Positions 24,418 to 32,458 of a stretch of DNA of 39,474 nucleotides are shown here, in pieces. The stretch is from contig DIKT01000064.1 in NCBI GenBank assembly GCA_002424635.1, positions 1-39,474 of the forward strand, written 5' to 3'. Under the pieces are notes generated by a model. That model worked only from the letters and a program-made list of their open reading frames with translations. It was not told the DNA's origin and ran no database searches. How positions within the stretch are numbered: position 1 is the stretch's first letter; each line of letters starts with the position of its first letter. Source of the DNA: Desulfobulbaceae bacterium UBA5611 (GTDB lineage Bacteria; Desulfobacterota; Desulfobulbia; Desulfobulbales; Desulfocapsaceae). A program made the position numbers and the translations under genes.

Positions 24418-25140
24418 AAAATCACAGATCAGCGGGGCGTGATCGGAGAGTCTGATGTCGGGGATATTGAAGCCCACGGCCTCAAGTTCCGGACTGTGCA
24501 GGATAAAGTCGAGTTGGCGATGGGGGGCATGACTGGGATGGGAGGCGTAACGCAGCGGGTTGGCATCTTGCAGGCCGGTGGCGGCCTTAAAAAGCTCCAG
24601 CTCTCTGATGCCGCCAAAGGTGTTGAAATCACCGGCCAGGATCACAGGTTTATCAGTGTTTTTCAGCAGGCGGTGCAGGTGTTCCAGTTGTTGCTGGCGG
24701 TGCCGGTATTTGAGAGACAGATGGACGATAAAGACGATAACCTCGGCCAGTTCCACCTCGATGACCAGTCGTTTTACTCCTTCATCAAAGTAATGAAATT
24801 GATGGGTGGAGATCGTTTCATTGGTGAGCAGGGCATTTGATTGTTTGTTGAGGACCGGGACCCGGCCCGCCAGGGAATTAGTGGCGTATTTCGTTTTCAC
24901 AATATGAGACTGATGCAGCTTTTTGGCGATGATATCGGCCTGACAGCAGCTTTGCGAACGATAGGAGCCTGAATCAACTTCGATTAAGGCAATAACATCC
25001 GGTTTAACTGATTCGATGAACTCGACGATCTCGTTCAGTTTCCTGGTTGTCTGTCTGAAAAAGCCGGAAAAAGGCAGCGGCAGATGGTAACTCATACCAT
25101 GTCCGGTGCAATAGCGTATGTTATATAGGAGAAAGCGCAT
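24406..25140 (-). CDS. endonuclease/exonuclease/phosphatase-family protein
   Basis: A 244-residue cytoplasmic member of the EEP superfamily. Catalytic motifs are visible: LIEVD (metal-binding Glu) near residue 53, GDFNT near 170, and SDHAPL near 233, the terminal Asp-His pair. The N-terminal RFLLYNIRY fits the family's LxxYNI start. It has no signal peptide. Substrates of this superfamily range from DNA to phospholipids and nucleotides, so none can be assigned. Its 3' end lies in a long hairpin. It diverges from hemC with about 80 bp between them. Confidence 0.85.
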   Translation of the reverse strand: MRFLLYNIRYCTGHGMSYHLPLPFSGFFRQTTRKLNEIVEFIESVKPDVIALIEVDSGSYRSQSCCQADIIAKKLHQSHIVKTKYATNSLAGRVPVLNKQSNALLTNETISTHQFHYFDEGVKRLVIEVELAEVIVFIVHLSLKYRHRQQQLEHLHRLLKNTDKPVILAGDFNTFGGIRELELFKAATGLQDANPLRYASHPSHAPHRQLDFILHSPELEAVGFNIPDIRLSDHAPLICDFRCR

Positions 25141-25220
25141 AGCATATAATACAGCTTTCCTGATAGCATGGCAAATATTAACAAATCTTATGACGGAAAA
25201 GTAATCAAAGGGAAGATAAC

Positions 25221-26153
25221 ATGACCACCATCAAAATCGGATCACGGAAGAGCAGGCTGGCCATGTGGCAGACAGAGACCGTCGCCGGCATGTTGAATGA
25301 ACAGGGAATGGAGACGGTGATCAGTTCCATGGAGACTAAGGGGGACATGATCCTTGACGTGTCCATCGCCAAGATTGGCAGCAAAGGCGTCTTCACCGAA
25401 GAACTGGAAGAACAGTTACAGAGCGGTGCCACCGATATTGCCGTCCATAGCGCTAAGGATATGCAGTCGATCCTGCCCCCGGGCTTTGGCCTGATTGCTT
25501 TTACCGCCCGGGAAAAGGTCAATGATGTCCTGCTGGCCCTCGATAAGGGCCTGAGCCTCGATGACCCGCAACAGAAAATCCGGATCGGCACCTCTTCGGT
25601 GCGCCGGATTGCCATGCTGAAACACTATTACCCCCATGTGCAGACGGTGGAGATGCGTGGCAATCTCCAGACCAGAATCCAAAAGATGCGTGATGGAGTC
25701 TGTGATGCCCTGATGCTGGCCTATGCCGGGGTCAAGCGCATGGAATATGAAGAGATGATCGTCAAGATCTTCCCCGAAGATGAATTCGTGCCGCCGGTGG
25801 GCCAGGGCTGTATCGCCATTGAATCGTCAGACCAATTGTCAGCCGAGAAAAAGGCCATGGTTCGCGCCTGTCTGAATAATCCGGACAGTGAGTCCTGTCT
25901 GCTGGCCGAACGGGCCTATCTGCGCAAGCTGGAAGGCGGCTGCTCCATTCCGGCCTTTGGTCTGGCAGTCCTCAATAACGATATCCTGACTTTAACTGTC
26001 GGTCTGGCCAGTCTGGATGGCGGCACCATTCTCAGAAAGACGGATCAGGCCCCCCGTCAGGATGCGGAAAAACTGGGACAACAGTTGGGCAATTATATCC
26101 TGGAAAATGGCGGCCGGGAAATGCTGGCCGAGATTCGTCGCCATCAAGGGTAA
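25221..26153 (+). CDS. hemC: hydroxymethylbilane synthase (porphobilinogen deaminase)
   Basis: Polymerises four porphobilinogen molecules to hydroxymethylbilane in haem, sirohaem and cobalamin precursor synthesis. The 310-residue protein has the normal length. The cofactor-binding cysteine is Cys241 in EGGCSIPAFG, the catalytic Asp80 lies in HSAKDMQ (usually HSLKDVP), and RIGTSSVRR and MRGNLQTR are typical binding segments. The ATG follows AAAGGGAAG. Other haem genes are not adjacent. Supplying haem precursor fits the cytochromes in this region. Confidence 0.97.
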   Translation: MTTIKIGSRKSRLAMWQTETVAGMLNEQGMETVISSMETKGDMILDVSIAKIGSKGVFTEELEEQLQSGATDIAVHSAKDMQSILPPGFGLIAFTAREKVNDVLLALDKGLSLDDPQQKIRIGTSSVRRIAMLKHYYPHVQTVEMRGNLQTRIQKMRDGVCDALMLAYAGVKRMEYEEMIVKIFPEDEFVPPVGQGCIAIESSDQLSAEKKAMVRACLNNPDSESCLLAERAYLRKLEGGCSIPAFGLAVLNNDILTLTVGLASLDGGTILRKTDQAPRQDAEKLGQQLGNYILENGGREMLAEIRRHQG

Positions 26154-27231
26154 AATTTTCTTTTTGGCGCTCCACCAGCGCTTGCAGACTATAAACCGCA
26201 GTCTGCAACGAAGACGTCTGTGGCGCTGGTGGCTGGCGCTTCTTGTGATCATTTTTATCGGGGTCCCTATCGGCTGGTATGGCCCCCGCTATCTATCCAT
26301 CCGGGCCGGCTGGTTAATGCTTCAGCCCACTGAAGACAGCTTTGATCCAGTCGCCAAGCAGGCTGTACTGCAAGCGACCGGGGAGCTGCGGGCTCGTGTG
26401 GTCTGGTCCTCGAGCCGATCCGGTAATCATGAGATTTATCTTATGACTGTGCCGGAGCTGATTACCTATCGTCTGACCAATAATGACCAAGTAGATTATT
26501 TCCCCCGTTTTTCTCCAGATGGCAAGCAGATTGTCTTTGCCCGCAGTCAGCGTCCGTGGGTAAGTGAGCGGCAGATTGAACCCTGGGATATTTTTGTGCT
26601 GACTATTGCCGATGGCACGGAGCGTCTGTTGGTCCGGGATGCCAATTTCCCGCAATGGGTGGATAACAATCAGATCAGCTTTTTGCGCAACGGCCGGCAA
26701 GTAATAGTGATCAATATTGACAATGGCCAGGAGCAGGTGATCGCCCCGGCCCCCTGGATGCCTGCGGAATGGTCCTGGTTCGTCCTCGCTGAGTTTTCTC
26801 CCCGTGATCGCAAGCAGCTTGTTGTGATTGCGCCGCCACATGGTATGTTTCTTCTTGATCTGGAACACAAGAGTTGGCAAAGCTATGGCTCCAAAGGAGC
26901 CTGCGAGATCACCTGGGCCCCTGATGCCTCTTACTTATTGTGGATGCAGAGCCGGGGGCAGGGGGGAACGCGGGTGATGTCTTCGCAATTGCGGCCGGAA
27001 CAGGAAGATGTTTTTCTGGATCTGCCCGGAGAATTCAGTCACGAATATTTTCCCCGGCTGTCGCGTGATGGCCGTTGGCTAATTTTCGGCGCTTCGGCCG
27101 GTGGTCATGAACATGACCTGGCTGATTATGAGATCTTTCTCTGGCAGGTCGGTCAACCCTGGGATGAGGCCGTTCGTCTGACCATAAATCCGGCCAATGA
27201 CCGCTGGCCGGATATCTTTATCCAACCGTAA
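26107..27231 (+). CDS. membrane-anchored TolB/PD40-like beta-propeller protein
   Basis: Up to 374 residues. An arginine-rich stretch leads into a single membrane segment (WWLALLVIIFIGVPIGW), so the rest should face the periplasm. The remainder carries repeated blade motifs typical of PD40/TolB propellers (SGNHEIYLMT, DYFPRFSPDGKQIVFA, EYFPRLSRDGRWLIFG). It is probably a scaffold or sensor; the partner is unknown. The start is uncertain: ATG 26107 overlaps hemC by 47 bases, while a TTG at 26164 just past the hemC stop would keep the membrane segment and give 355 residues. It lies directly behind hemC on the same strand. Confidence 0.75.
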   Translation: MAAGKCWPRFVAIKGKIFFLALHQRLQTINRSLQRRRLWRWWLALLVIIFIGVPIGWYGPRYLSIRAGWLMLQPTEDSFDPVAKQAVLQATGELRARVVWSSSRSGNHEIYLMTVPELITYRLTNNDQVDYFPRFSPDGKQIVFARSQRPWVSERQIEPWDIFVLTIADGTERLLVRDANFPQWVDNNQISFLRNGRQVIVINIDNGQEQVIAPAPWMPAEWSWFVLAEFSPRDRKQLVVIAPPHGMFLLDLEHKSWQSYGSKGACEITWAPDASYLLWMQSRGQGGTRVMSSQLRPEQEDVFLDLPGEFSHEYFPRLSRDGRWLIFGASAGGHEHDLADYEIFLWQVGQPWDEAVRLTINPANDRWPDIFIQP

Positions 27232-27239
27232 GTGAGGCA

Positions 27240-27268
27240 GAGCACTGTAATGATGCGCAGCAGTGCTC
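27240..27268. terminator. bidirectional terminator-like hairpin between convergent genes
   Basis: GAGCACTG and CAGTGCTC form a perfect 8-bp stem with a 13-nt loop, between the propeller-gene stop and the hypB stop. There is no long T-run on either strand. Confidence 0.4.
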
Positions 27269-27285
27269 GGCCACAGCGTCGTCCA

Positions 27286-28014
27286 TTATCCTTGCTGGTT
27301 TTTTGTTATATCTCGTAAATAATCAAGCCAGGCTTCAAAGCCTTCACCGCTGACGGCCGACAGGGCCATAATCTGCAACCTCGGGTTAAGGTGCAGGGCA
27401 TCAGCCGTGGCCTCAGCCACCGGAAAGTCAAAATAGGGCAGCAGATCGGTTTTCGTGATCACAAAAAGCTGGGAGCTGATAAAGGCCTTGGGATATTTGG
27501 CCGGTTTGTCCGGGCCTTCCGGCACCGAGACCAGCACCACCCGCTGGTGTTCACCAAGATCAAAGGTGGCCGGACAGACCAGATTGCCGACATTTTCAAT
27601 AAAAAGCAGGTCCAGCTGGTCGCCGCCTGGTTCCTGTTCAAGCAGGTGCAGGCCTTTGTGAATCTGGGCCGCATCCAGGTGACAGGCCCCGCCGGTAGTC
27701 ATCTGCACCACCGGTACTCCTTTGGCTCTGATTCGCTGGGCATCGCGGTCGGTTTCGATATCGCCTTCAATCACCCCTATCTTGATTTGTCCTTGCAACC
27801 GTTCAATAGTCTTTTCCAGCAGAGTGGTCTTGCCGGAACCGGGACTGGAAATCATATTGATGGCCACGATCCCCAGAGCCTCAAAGTGGGCCTTATTCCC
27901 AGCGGCAATGGCATCATTGGCCGCCAGCAGGCTCTGGTGGACATCGATAACCTGGGCAGTGGTTTTGTGGCTGTGGTGGTTGGTTGTTAGATCGCATCCG
28001 CAAGAATCACACAT
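27286..28014 (-). CDS. hypB: hydrogenase nickel-incorporation GTPase HypB
   Basis: Cytoplasmic GTPase that, with HypA, inserts nickel into the hydrogenase large subunit. The 242-residue protein begins with the high-affinity metal motif MCDSCGCD. A short His-containing stretch (NHHSHK) follows, much shorter than in nickel-storing HypB proteins. The GTP P-loop is SSPGSGKTTL (about 57-66); ENVGNLVCP and TKTDLLP are further G-domain motifs. It is the last gene of the hydrogenase/hyp locus, 131 bp downstream of hypA. Confidence 0.96.
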   Translation of the reverse strand: MCDSCGCDLTTNHHSHKTTAQVIDVHQSLLAANDAIAAGNKAHFEALGIVAINMISSPGSGKTTLLEKTIERLQGQIKIGVIEGDIETDRDAQRIRAKGVPVVQMTTGGACHLDAAQIHKGLHLLEQEPGGDQLDLLFIENVGNLVCPATFDLGEHQRVVLVSVPEGPDKPAKYPKAFISSQLFVITKTDLLPYFDFPVAEATADALHLNPRLQIMALSAVSGEGFEAWLDYLRDITKNQQG

Positions 28015-28145
28015 GAGGCACCTTTTGTTAAATATATGGTAGAAATCGTAGAGATATAAAGAGAGCTCTGGACTGCAATATTTCTTCTTCTCTCTGGCGC
28101 CTTTTGTCTCCGCGCACCAAAAAAGAACTATCTTCTATTCTCTGT

Positions 28146-28490
28146 TTATTCCATCTCCACCTGATTGAGGATGATGGCATCGCCGCCCTCGGCAATCAGC
28201 AGGGTTTCGTGACATTGCGGGCAAGAATCCGGTCGCACGGCGGCTATCTGGTTGTGGCCGCACTGAAGACATTGAAAGGTAGCCGGCGGGTTGATGATGA
28301 TCAGTTTGGCCTCCTTGGTCAGGCTGTGCTCCGCGGCGAGGATATCAAAGCCGAATTGAAAGGAATCAACCACGACTCCGGAGAGCGGGCCGATAGCAAC
28401 GGTGACGGTGAGAACCCTGTGCTTATCATGGTCGGCGGCCAGGCTTGCCAGTTGGGTGAACAGGGCCTGCACCAGCGACATTTCATGCAT
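28146..28490 (-). CDS. hypA: hydrogenase maturation nickel metallochaperone HypA
   Basis: Delivers nickel with HypB. The 114-residue protein starts MHEMSLVQAL, in which His2 is the nickel ligand. It carries the zinc site Cys74-x2-Cys77 and Cys90-x2-Cys93. The start overlaps the 3' end of the maturation protease gene by 8 bases, indicating tight co-translation. Confidence 0.96.
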   Translation of the reverse strand: MHEMSLVQALFTQLASLAADHDKHRVLTVTVAIGPLSGVVVDSFQFGFDILAAEHSLTKEAKLIIINPPATFQCLQCGHNQIAAVRPDSCPQCHETLLIAEGGDAIILNQVEME

Positions 28491-29016
28491 TGAGGCTGAC
28501 CGTCGCTGGTGCTTGGATCCGGTCGGTAATGGTATGACCGGCTTGGCGCAGCTGGCTCACTATGCGTTCGGCAATCTCTTTGACCCTGGGGGCCACTTCA
28601 GGTGACAGGTCCATGGAGGTCTGCAGGTCGGCCGGCACAATACAGAAAAAATCCACGGTTTCCGGATTACAGTCACGCAGTTTGCAGATCTCCAGCATCT
28701 CCAGCAGACCAAGCTGGTGCGGGGACATCTTGCTGAAAATAATGCCGATACCAATGTCATGGCTGCTAAAGCAGTGAACGGAGCCGGGTGCGGCCTTGAT
28801 GTCCACCACATCAATGACCAGAATCGGATCACATTCCTCCAGGAAAGGGGCCATATAGATACCGGCGGTCCCGGCATCGTTGAGGCGGATGGTGTCCGGA
28901 AAGTTATAATTTTTTTCCAGGTAATGGATGGTATGGATACCAAAACCTTCGTCTGAGAGCAGCAGATTGCCGATCCCGAGAATGCCCACCTTTTTTTGTA
29001 TTGTCATGTCCGGCAT
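28483..29016 (-). CDS. hydrogenase maturation protease (HyaD/HupD family)
   Basis: An M52-family endopeptidase that removes the C-terminal tail of the hydrogenase large subunit after nickel insertion. The roughly 177-residue protein has GIGNLLLSDEGFG near the N-terminus, with the nickel-sensing Glu, the second ligand Asp in VIDVVD, and a His in the SVHCFSSHD region. I use the ATG at 29016, 2 bases after the hypE stop; an ATG three codons further in is also possible. Its substrate should be the large subunit at 35488-37188, whose tail is 15 residues. Confidence 0.93.
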   Translation of the reverse strand: MPDMTIQKKVGILGIGNLLLSDEGFGIHTIHYLEKNYNFPDTIRLNDAGTAGIYMAPFLEECDPILVIDVVDIKAAPGSVHCFSSHDIGIGIIFSKMSPHQLGLLEMLEICKLRDCNPETVDFFCIVPADLQTSMDLSPEVAPRVKEIAERIVSQLRQAGHTITDRIQAPATVSLNA

Positions 29017-29018
29017 TA

Positions 29019-30095
29019 TCAGCAAATCCTGGGCAGCGGGGCGCCGTGCAGGGGCGTGATCACCCTTGTGCCCCCAATAGTGGTTTTAAGTATGACCCGG
29101 CCGGCGGTGACGGCCAGGGATGGTCTAATGCCGTGGGAGCCAGGGATGGCGGGAGCGGCGCCGGCTATAACGGTGCCGATAATGGCGGCCTCGGCACCCT
29201 CCGGACAGGCCTGCATGAGAGCCAGAGCCTGATCAGCGCTGTCCGGGGCGACCAGGGCCAGACATTTTCCTTCATTGGCCAGATAGAGCGGGTCCAGTCC
29301 CAGAATCTCACAGGCGGCCCGCACTTCCGCCCGCACCGGGATGCAGTCTTCCTCAATCTCCAGCATCAGGCCGGAGCTGCCGGCGATTTCGCAGAGGCAG
29401 GTGGCGACCCCGCCTCTGGTCGGATCGCGCAGGGTATGCAGGCTGGCTGGAGGCAGACCGGTCAGCAGCAGCTGGACCATGGTATGCAGGGCCATGGAAT
29501 CGCTGCGCAGATCGCCGCTGAGGGCAATGCCGGCCCGGCGGGTCATGATGGTGATGCCATGGTCGCCCATAGACCCGGACAGAATGATCTTATCTCCCGC
29601 CTGAGCCCTGCTGGTCGAGATCTCCACATTGTCGGCCACCAGACCGATCCCGGAGGTATTAATAAAAATCTTGTCGGCCTTGCCTACGGGCACGACCTTG
29701 GTGTCGCCGGTGACAATGGGCACGCCGCAGCTCTCTGAGGCGTCCCGGATTGAGATGATGACCCGCTCCAGATCACTCAGCGCCAGCCCCTCTTCCAGAA
29801 TCAGGCCCAGGCTCAGACAGAGCGGTCTGGCCCCGCGCATGGCCAGGTCATTGATGGTGCCGTGGACAGCCAAAGTGCCGATATCGCCGCCGGGAAAGAA
29901 GATAGGATCCACCACATAGCTGTCGGTGGTAAAGGCGAGCCGCCCCGGCTGGTTGTCCATGACCGCACTATCCTCCAGAGCTGACAAGACCTTATTTCCC
30001 AGATACTTCAGGAAAAGGCCGCTGATCAGTTGTTGGCTGGCCAGGCCGCCGCTGCCGTGGTCAAGAAGGATGGTTTCTGCTGTTGTTGGTGCCAT
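29019..30095 (-). CDS. hypE: hydrogenase maturation protein HypE
   Basis: Dehydrates the carbamoyl group that HypF places on its C-terminal cysteine to a thiocyanate, the source of the CN ligands. The 358-residue protein begins with LDHGSGGLASQQL and ends in the invariant PRIC, with Cys358 last. GDTKVVPVGKAD and DPTRGGVAT are typical of the PurM-like ATP-binding fold. It lies 97 bp downstream of hypD, a short AT-rich gap without a gene. Confidence 0.97.
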   Translation of the reverse strand: MAPTTAETILLDHGSGGLASQQLISGLFLKYLGNKVLSALEDSAVMDNQPGRLAFTTDSYVVDPIFFPGGDIGTLAVHGTINDLAMRGARPLCLSLGLILEEGLALSDLERVIISIRDASESCGVPIVTGDTKVVPVGKADKIFINTSGIGLVADNVEISTSRAQAGDKIILSGSMGDHGITIMTRRAGIALSGDLRSDSMALHTMVQLLLTGLPPASLHTLRDPTRGGVATCLCEIAGSSGLMLEIEEDCIPVRAEVRAACEILGLDPLYLANEGKCLALVAPDSADQALALMQACPEGAEAAIIGTVIAGAAPAIPGSHGIRPSLAVTAGRVILKTTIGGTRVITPLHGAPLPRIC

Positions 30096-30192
30096 ATCTT
30101 TTTTTATCCAGTTCTCATCTTGTGTAAGTGGTTGTAAAGACTATAACATGCTCAAATTATATACGGCATAAAAGAATAAAAAAATATGATGG

Positions 30193-31308
30193 TTAGTTTG
30201 TGATGGCCGTTGCTGATCTTGTTTCACCGCTATAGCTAAACCAGGCGCTGCAGGTCCCTTCGCTGGAGACCATGCAGGGGCCAATCGGACTTGAGGGAGT
30301 ACAGCGTGAGCCAAAGAGCGGGCAGGCGGGCGGCGCGATGATCCCCTTGAGGATCTCGCCGCACAGGCAGCCCGGTGGTTCCTTGGATTCCGGTACGGTG
30401 AGCGCCAGACGGGACTGGGCGTCAAACCCGGCATATTCTTCTCTGATGGCCAGGCCGCTGCCGGCAATGAGGCCTAAGCCCCGCCATGACATGTCCGCCG
30501 GTGCAAAGATGGTCGCCACCATGGCCCTGGCCCGGGCGTTGCCTTCCCAGGTGACGGCCCGGGTATAGGCATTCTCCACTTCGGCCCGCCCTTCGCTGAT
30601 CTGTCGGGCCATGAGGATCAGGGCCTGGAGGATATCGGTTGGTTCAAAACCGGCGACCACGCAGGCCAGATCATACTGTTCCGCCAGAGGCTGATAGGCA
30701 GCGGCGCCGATGATACTGCTCACATGGCCGGGGCAGAGCAGACCGTCAATCCCCAGGGCCGGATCGTCGAGCAGGGCCATGAGCGGCGGCAGCATGGTCT
30801 TGTGGGTGGAAAAGACCATGAAATTATCAATATTTTGCTGCCTGGCGGCGAGAATGGTGGCGGCAATGCCCGGGGTGGTGGTCTCAAAGCCGATGCCGGG
30901 AAAGATTACCAGTTCAGCCGGATTTTGGCGCGCCAGCTCCAGGCCGTCCACGGCCGAATAGACCACCTCAATTTTGGCACCGCGCGCCCGGGCATGGGCG
31001 AGCGTGACGCCATTACTGCCGGGCACCCGGAATAGATCGCCAAAGACGGCCAGGTGTGTGTCCGGCAGCTCGGCCATCTGCAGGAAGGCATCAATATGGG
31101 AGGCAGAGGTGACACAGACCGGGCAGCCGGGGCCGGAGATGAGTTCAATCTGCGACGGCAGCAGGGCACGCAGGCCGCTGCGGAAGATGGCCATGGTGTG
31201 GGTGCCGCACACCTCCATGACCCGAAATGGCCTGGTAGTGGCCGCAGTCAGCTCGTGCAGCAGATGCGCGGTCAGTTCAGGATCCCGGAATTCGTCAACA
31301 TATTTCAT
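30193..31308 (-). CDS. hypD: hydrogenase Fe(CN)2CO assembly protein HypD
   Basis: An iron-sulfur scaffold that, with HypC, builds the Fe(CN)2CO unit. The 371-residue protein has the conserved EVCGTHTMAIF (Cys34), GPGCPVCVTS (Cys62, Cys65), and a C-terminal group of cysteines (CGEILKG, CPLFGSRCTP, GPCMVSSEGTC) expected to hold the [4Fe-4S] cluster. It is usually next to hypC, but here a foreign-looking gene and 146 bp of non-coding DNA separate them. Confidence 0.97.
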   Translation of the reverse strand: MKYVDEFRDPELTAHLLHELTAATTRPFRVMEVCGTHTMAIFRSGLRALLPSQIELISGPGCPVCVTSASHIDAFLQMAELPDTHLAVFGDLFRVPGSNGVTLAHARARGAKIEVVYSAVDGLELARQNPAELVIFPGIGFETTTPGIAATILAARQQNIDNFMVFSTHKTMLPPLMALLDDPALGIDGLLCPGHVSSIIGAAAYQPLAEQYDLACVVAGFEPTDILQALILMARQISEGRAEVENAYTRAVTWEGNARARAMVATIFAPADMSWRGLGLIAGSGLAIREEYAGFDAQSRLALTVPESKEPPGCLCGEILKGIIAPPACPLFGSRCTPSSPIGPCMVSSEGTCSAWFSYSGETRSATAITN

Positions 31309-31399
31309 GGATTATGTGTTGTTCAGACTTATCTGACATAATTTGGGAAAAAGATCAGAGCTAATCTAAATACCAAAGGTAAGTTGCTGGCGGCCACTG

Positions 31400-31460
31400 C
31401 ATTAGGGCGCGATTAGCGCAACGCTGCTCCCCGGCGGTCAGGTTGACCCGCTTGTTAGAG
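31400..31460 (-). other. attC-like or cassette-end sequence behind the HEPN gene
   Basis: On the minus strand the HEPN gene's stop lies in CTCTAACAAG. It is followed by a hairpin GCGGGTCA-ACC-TGACCGC and GC-rich sequence. The order resembles the start of an integron attC site (RYYYAAC, then paired boxes). The first base of the core does not fit the consensus, and no matching GTTRRRY end was found, so this is tentative. Confidence 0.25.
31451..31460 (+). repeat. 10-bp inverted repeat flanking the HEPN gene, left end
   Basis: CTTGTTAGAG is the exact reverse complement of CTCTAACAAG at 32154-32163. The stop codon of the minus-strand HEPN gene lies within it. Confidence 0.6.
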
Positions 31461-32141
31461 ATCTTGGTGCCTTAAATCATCGGGTGTATATGTGCGGGCC
31501 TCAATTCTTTTTTTGCGTTCCTTACTTGCCCTTAGCCCATCATCGAGAACGTACAACAGAGCTTCAGCTCCATAACATCCTTTTATTACATCAAAATCTG
31601 TTGTATTATCCATGTAATGCTCTTCGATAATGTTCAATACGGATACGATGCTTTTCAAAGCATCTTTTATATTAGCACGACTGGCTGGCTCAAGTGGCAC
31701 TGCTCCACTATCTAATGCTAGGCTGAGATCATTGTGTGCGATGCGTCTATTTCGCCAATCACGACAAAATTTTGTTTTTTCAACCGCAACGTTAATTTTT
31801 TCAGAAATAATGCCCTTAAGTTCGATATCGACGATACATGCTAAACGTGTAATTGAAAGGTTGTCTCTTCCGCAAGATTTTAGCGGGTCAGTAATTCTTG
31901 TAATCTGGATAAGAGTACTTTCCCATAAAGAGTCTTGAACTGTTCTAAAGAATAACGGTGCGGAACTATTTAACAATTCAAGCCGGGAAGGTTTGGTTCC
32001 AAACAATTCAACATACTCATCCCATTTAGAGTGTAACCGTACCAATTCATTCCATAAGGCATGATAGAGAGCCCCAACCTCTTCCCCCATAATTTCAATA
32101 TGATGTTGCTTTAATTCCTCCGCTGTTCTGTTCCTGGACAT
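31455..32141 (-). CDS. HEPN/AbiU2-like protein inserted in the hyp operon
   Basis: A 228-residue, mostly helical protein containing RNRRIAH (residues 130-136). This matches the R-N-x3-A-H pattern of HEPN domains, which are often ribonucleases in abortive-infection or toxin systems; the overall look is like AbiU2-type HEPN proteins. I place the start at the ATG at 32141. No antitoxin partner (such as an MNT nucleotidyltransferase) is adjacent. It is visibly more A+T-rich than the neighbouring hyp genes, has its own promoter, and is bracketed by a perfect 10-bp inverted repeat, all pointing to acquisition. A defence role is inferred from the family. Confidence 0.7.
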   Translation of the reverse strand: MSRNRTAEELKQHHIEIMGEEVGALYHALWNELVRLHSKWDEYVELFGTKPSRLELLNSSAPLFFRTVQDSLWESTLIQITRITDPLKSCGRDNLSITRLACIVDIELKGIISEKINVAVEKTKFCRDWRNRRIAHNDLSLALDSGAVPLEPASRANIKDALKSIVSVLNIIEEHYMDNTTDFDVIKGCYGAEALLYVLDDGLRASKERKKRIEARTYTPDDLRHQDL

Positions 32142-32153
32142 ATTTCTAGTGAC

Positions 32154-32163
32154 CTCTAACAAG
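32154..32163 (+). repeat. 10-bp inverted repeat flanking the HEPN gene, right end
   Basis: CTCTAACAAG lies just upstream of the HEPN start codon and pairs with CTTGTTAGAG at 31451-31460. Confidence 0.6.
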
Positions 32164-32167
32164 TTAT

Positions 32168-32195
32168 ATTATACACAAAAACGGCGTCGTTTCAG
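32168..32195 (-). promoter_or_regulatory. promoter of the HEPN gene
   Basis: On the minus strand a perfect -10 TATAAT (32168-32173) and a -35 CTGAAA (32190-32195) are 16 bp apart. The -35 overlaps the hypC stop codon. This would let the inserted gene be expressed independently and may also drive hypDE. Confidence 0.5.
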
Positions 32196-32458
32196 GGAAC
32201 TTGATCTGTCCGGGCAAGCCCGTCGGCCATTTCCCGCATCAGTTTCAGGTTGATCTCCGCCTCGCCGGGGTCCAGGGTGTGGATGGCGAAGCCGGCGTGG
32301 ATGATGAGATAGTCGCCAACCTGCGGCCAGCGGTCAACGATATCGAGACGGGTTTCCCGGCGGATGCCGTCGGCGACCACCACGGCGATCTGTTCGGTGA
32401 GAAAATCATCGGCGTCACCTCTGATTTCAATGATCTGCATGGGTATTGCCAGACACAT
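32192..32458 (-). CDS. hypC: hydrogenase maturation chaperone HypC
   Basis: A small chaperone that carries the Fe(CN)2CO unit with HypD and docks on the large-subunit precursor. The 88-residue protein starts MCLAIPMQI; Cys2, exposed after Met removal, is the functional residue. The central GDYLIIHAGFAI is typical. It overlaps the 3' end of hypF by 32 bases. Confidence 0.97.
   Translation of the reverse strand: MCLAIPMQIIEIRGDADDFLTEQIAVVVADGIRRETRLDIVDRWPQVGDYLIIHAGFAIHTLDPGEAEINLKLMREMADGLARTDQVP

Noticed and set aside
27391..27990. A 199-codon open frame on the plus strand
   Set aside because: It is antisense to hypB and has no recognisable domain; hypB is certain.
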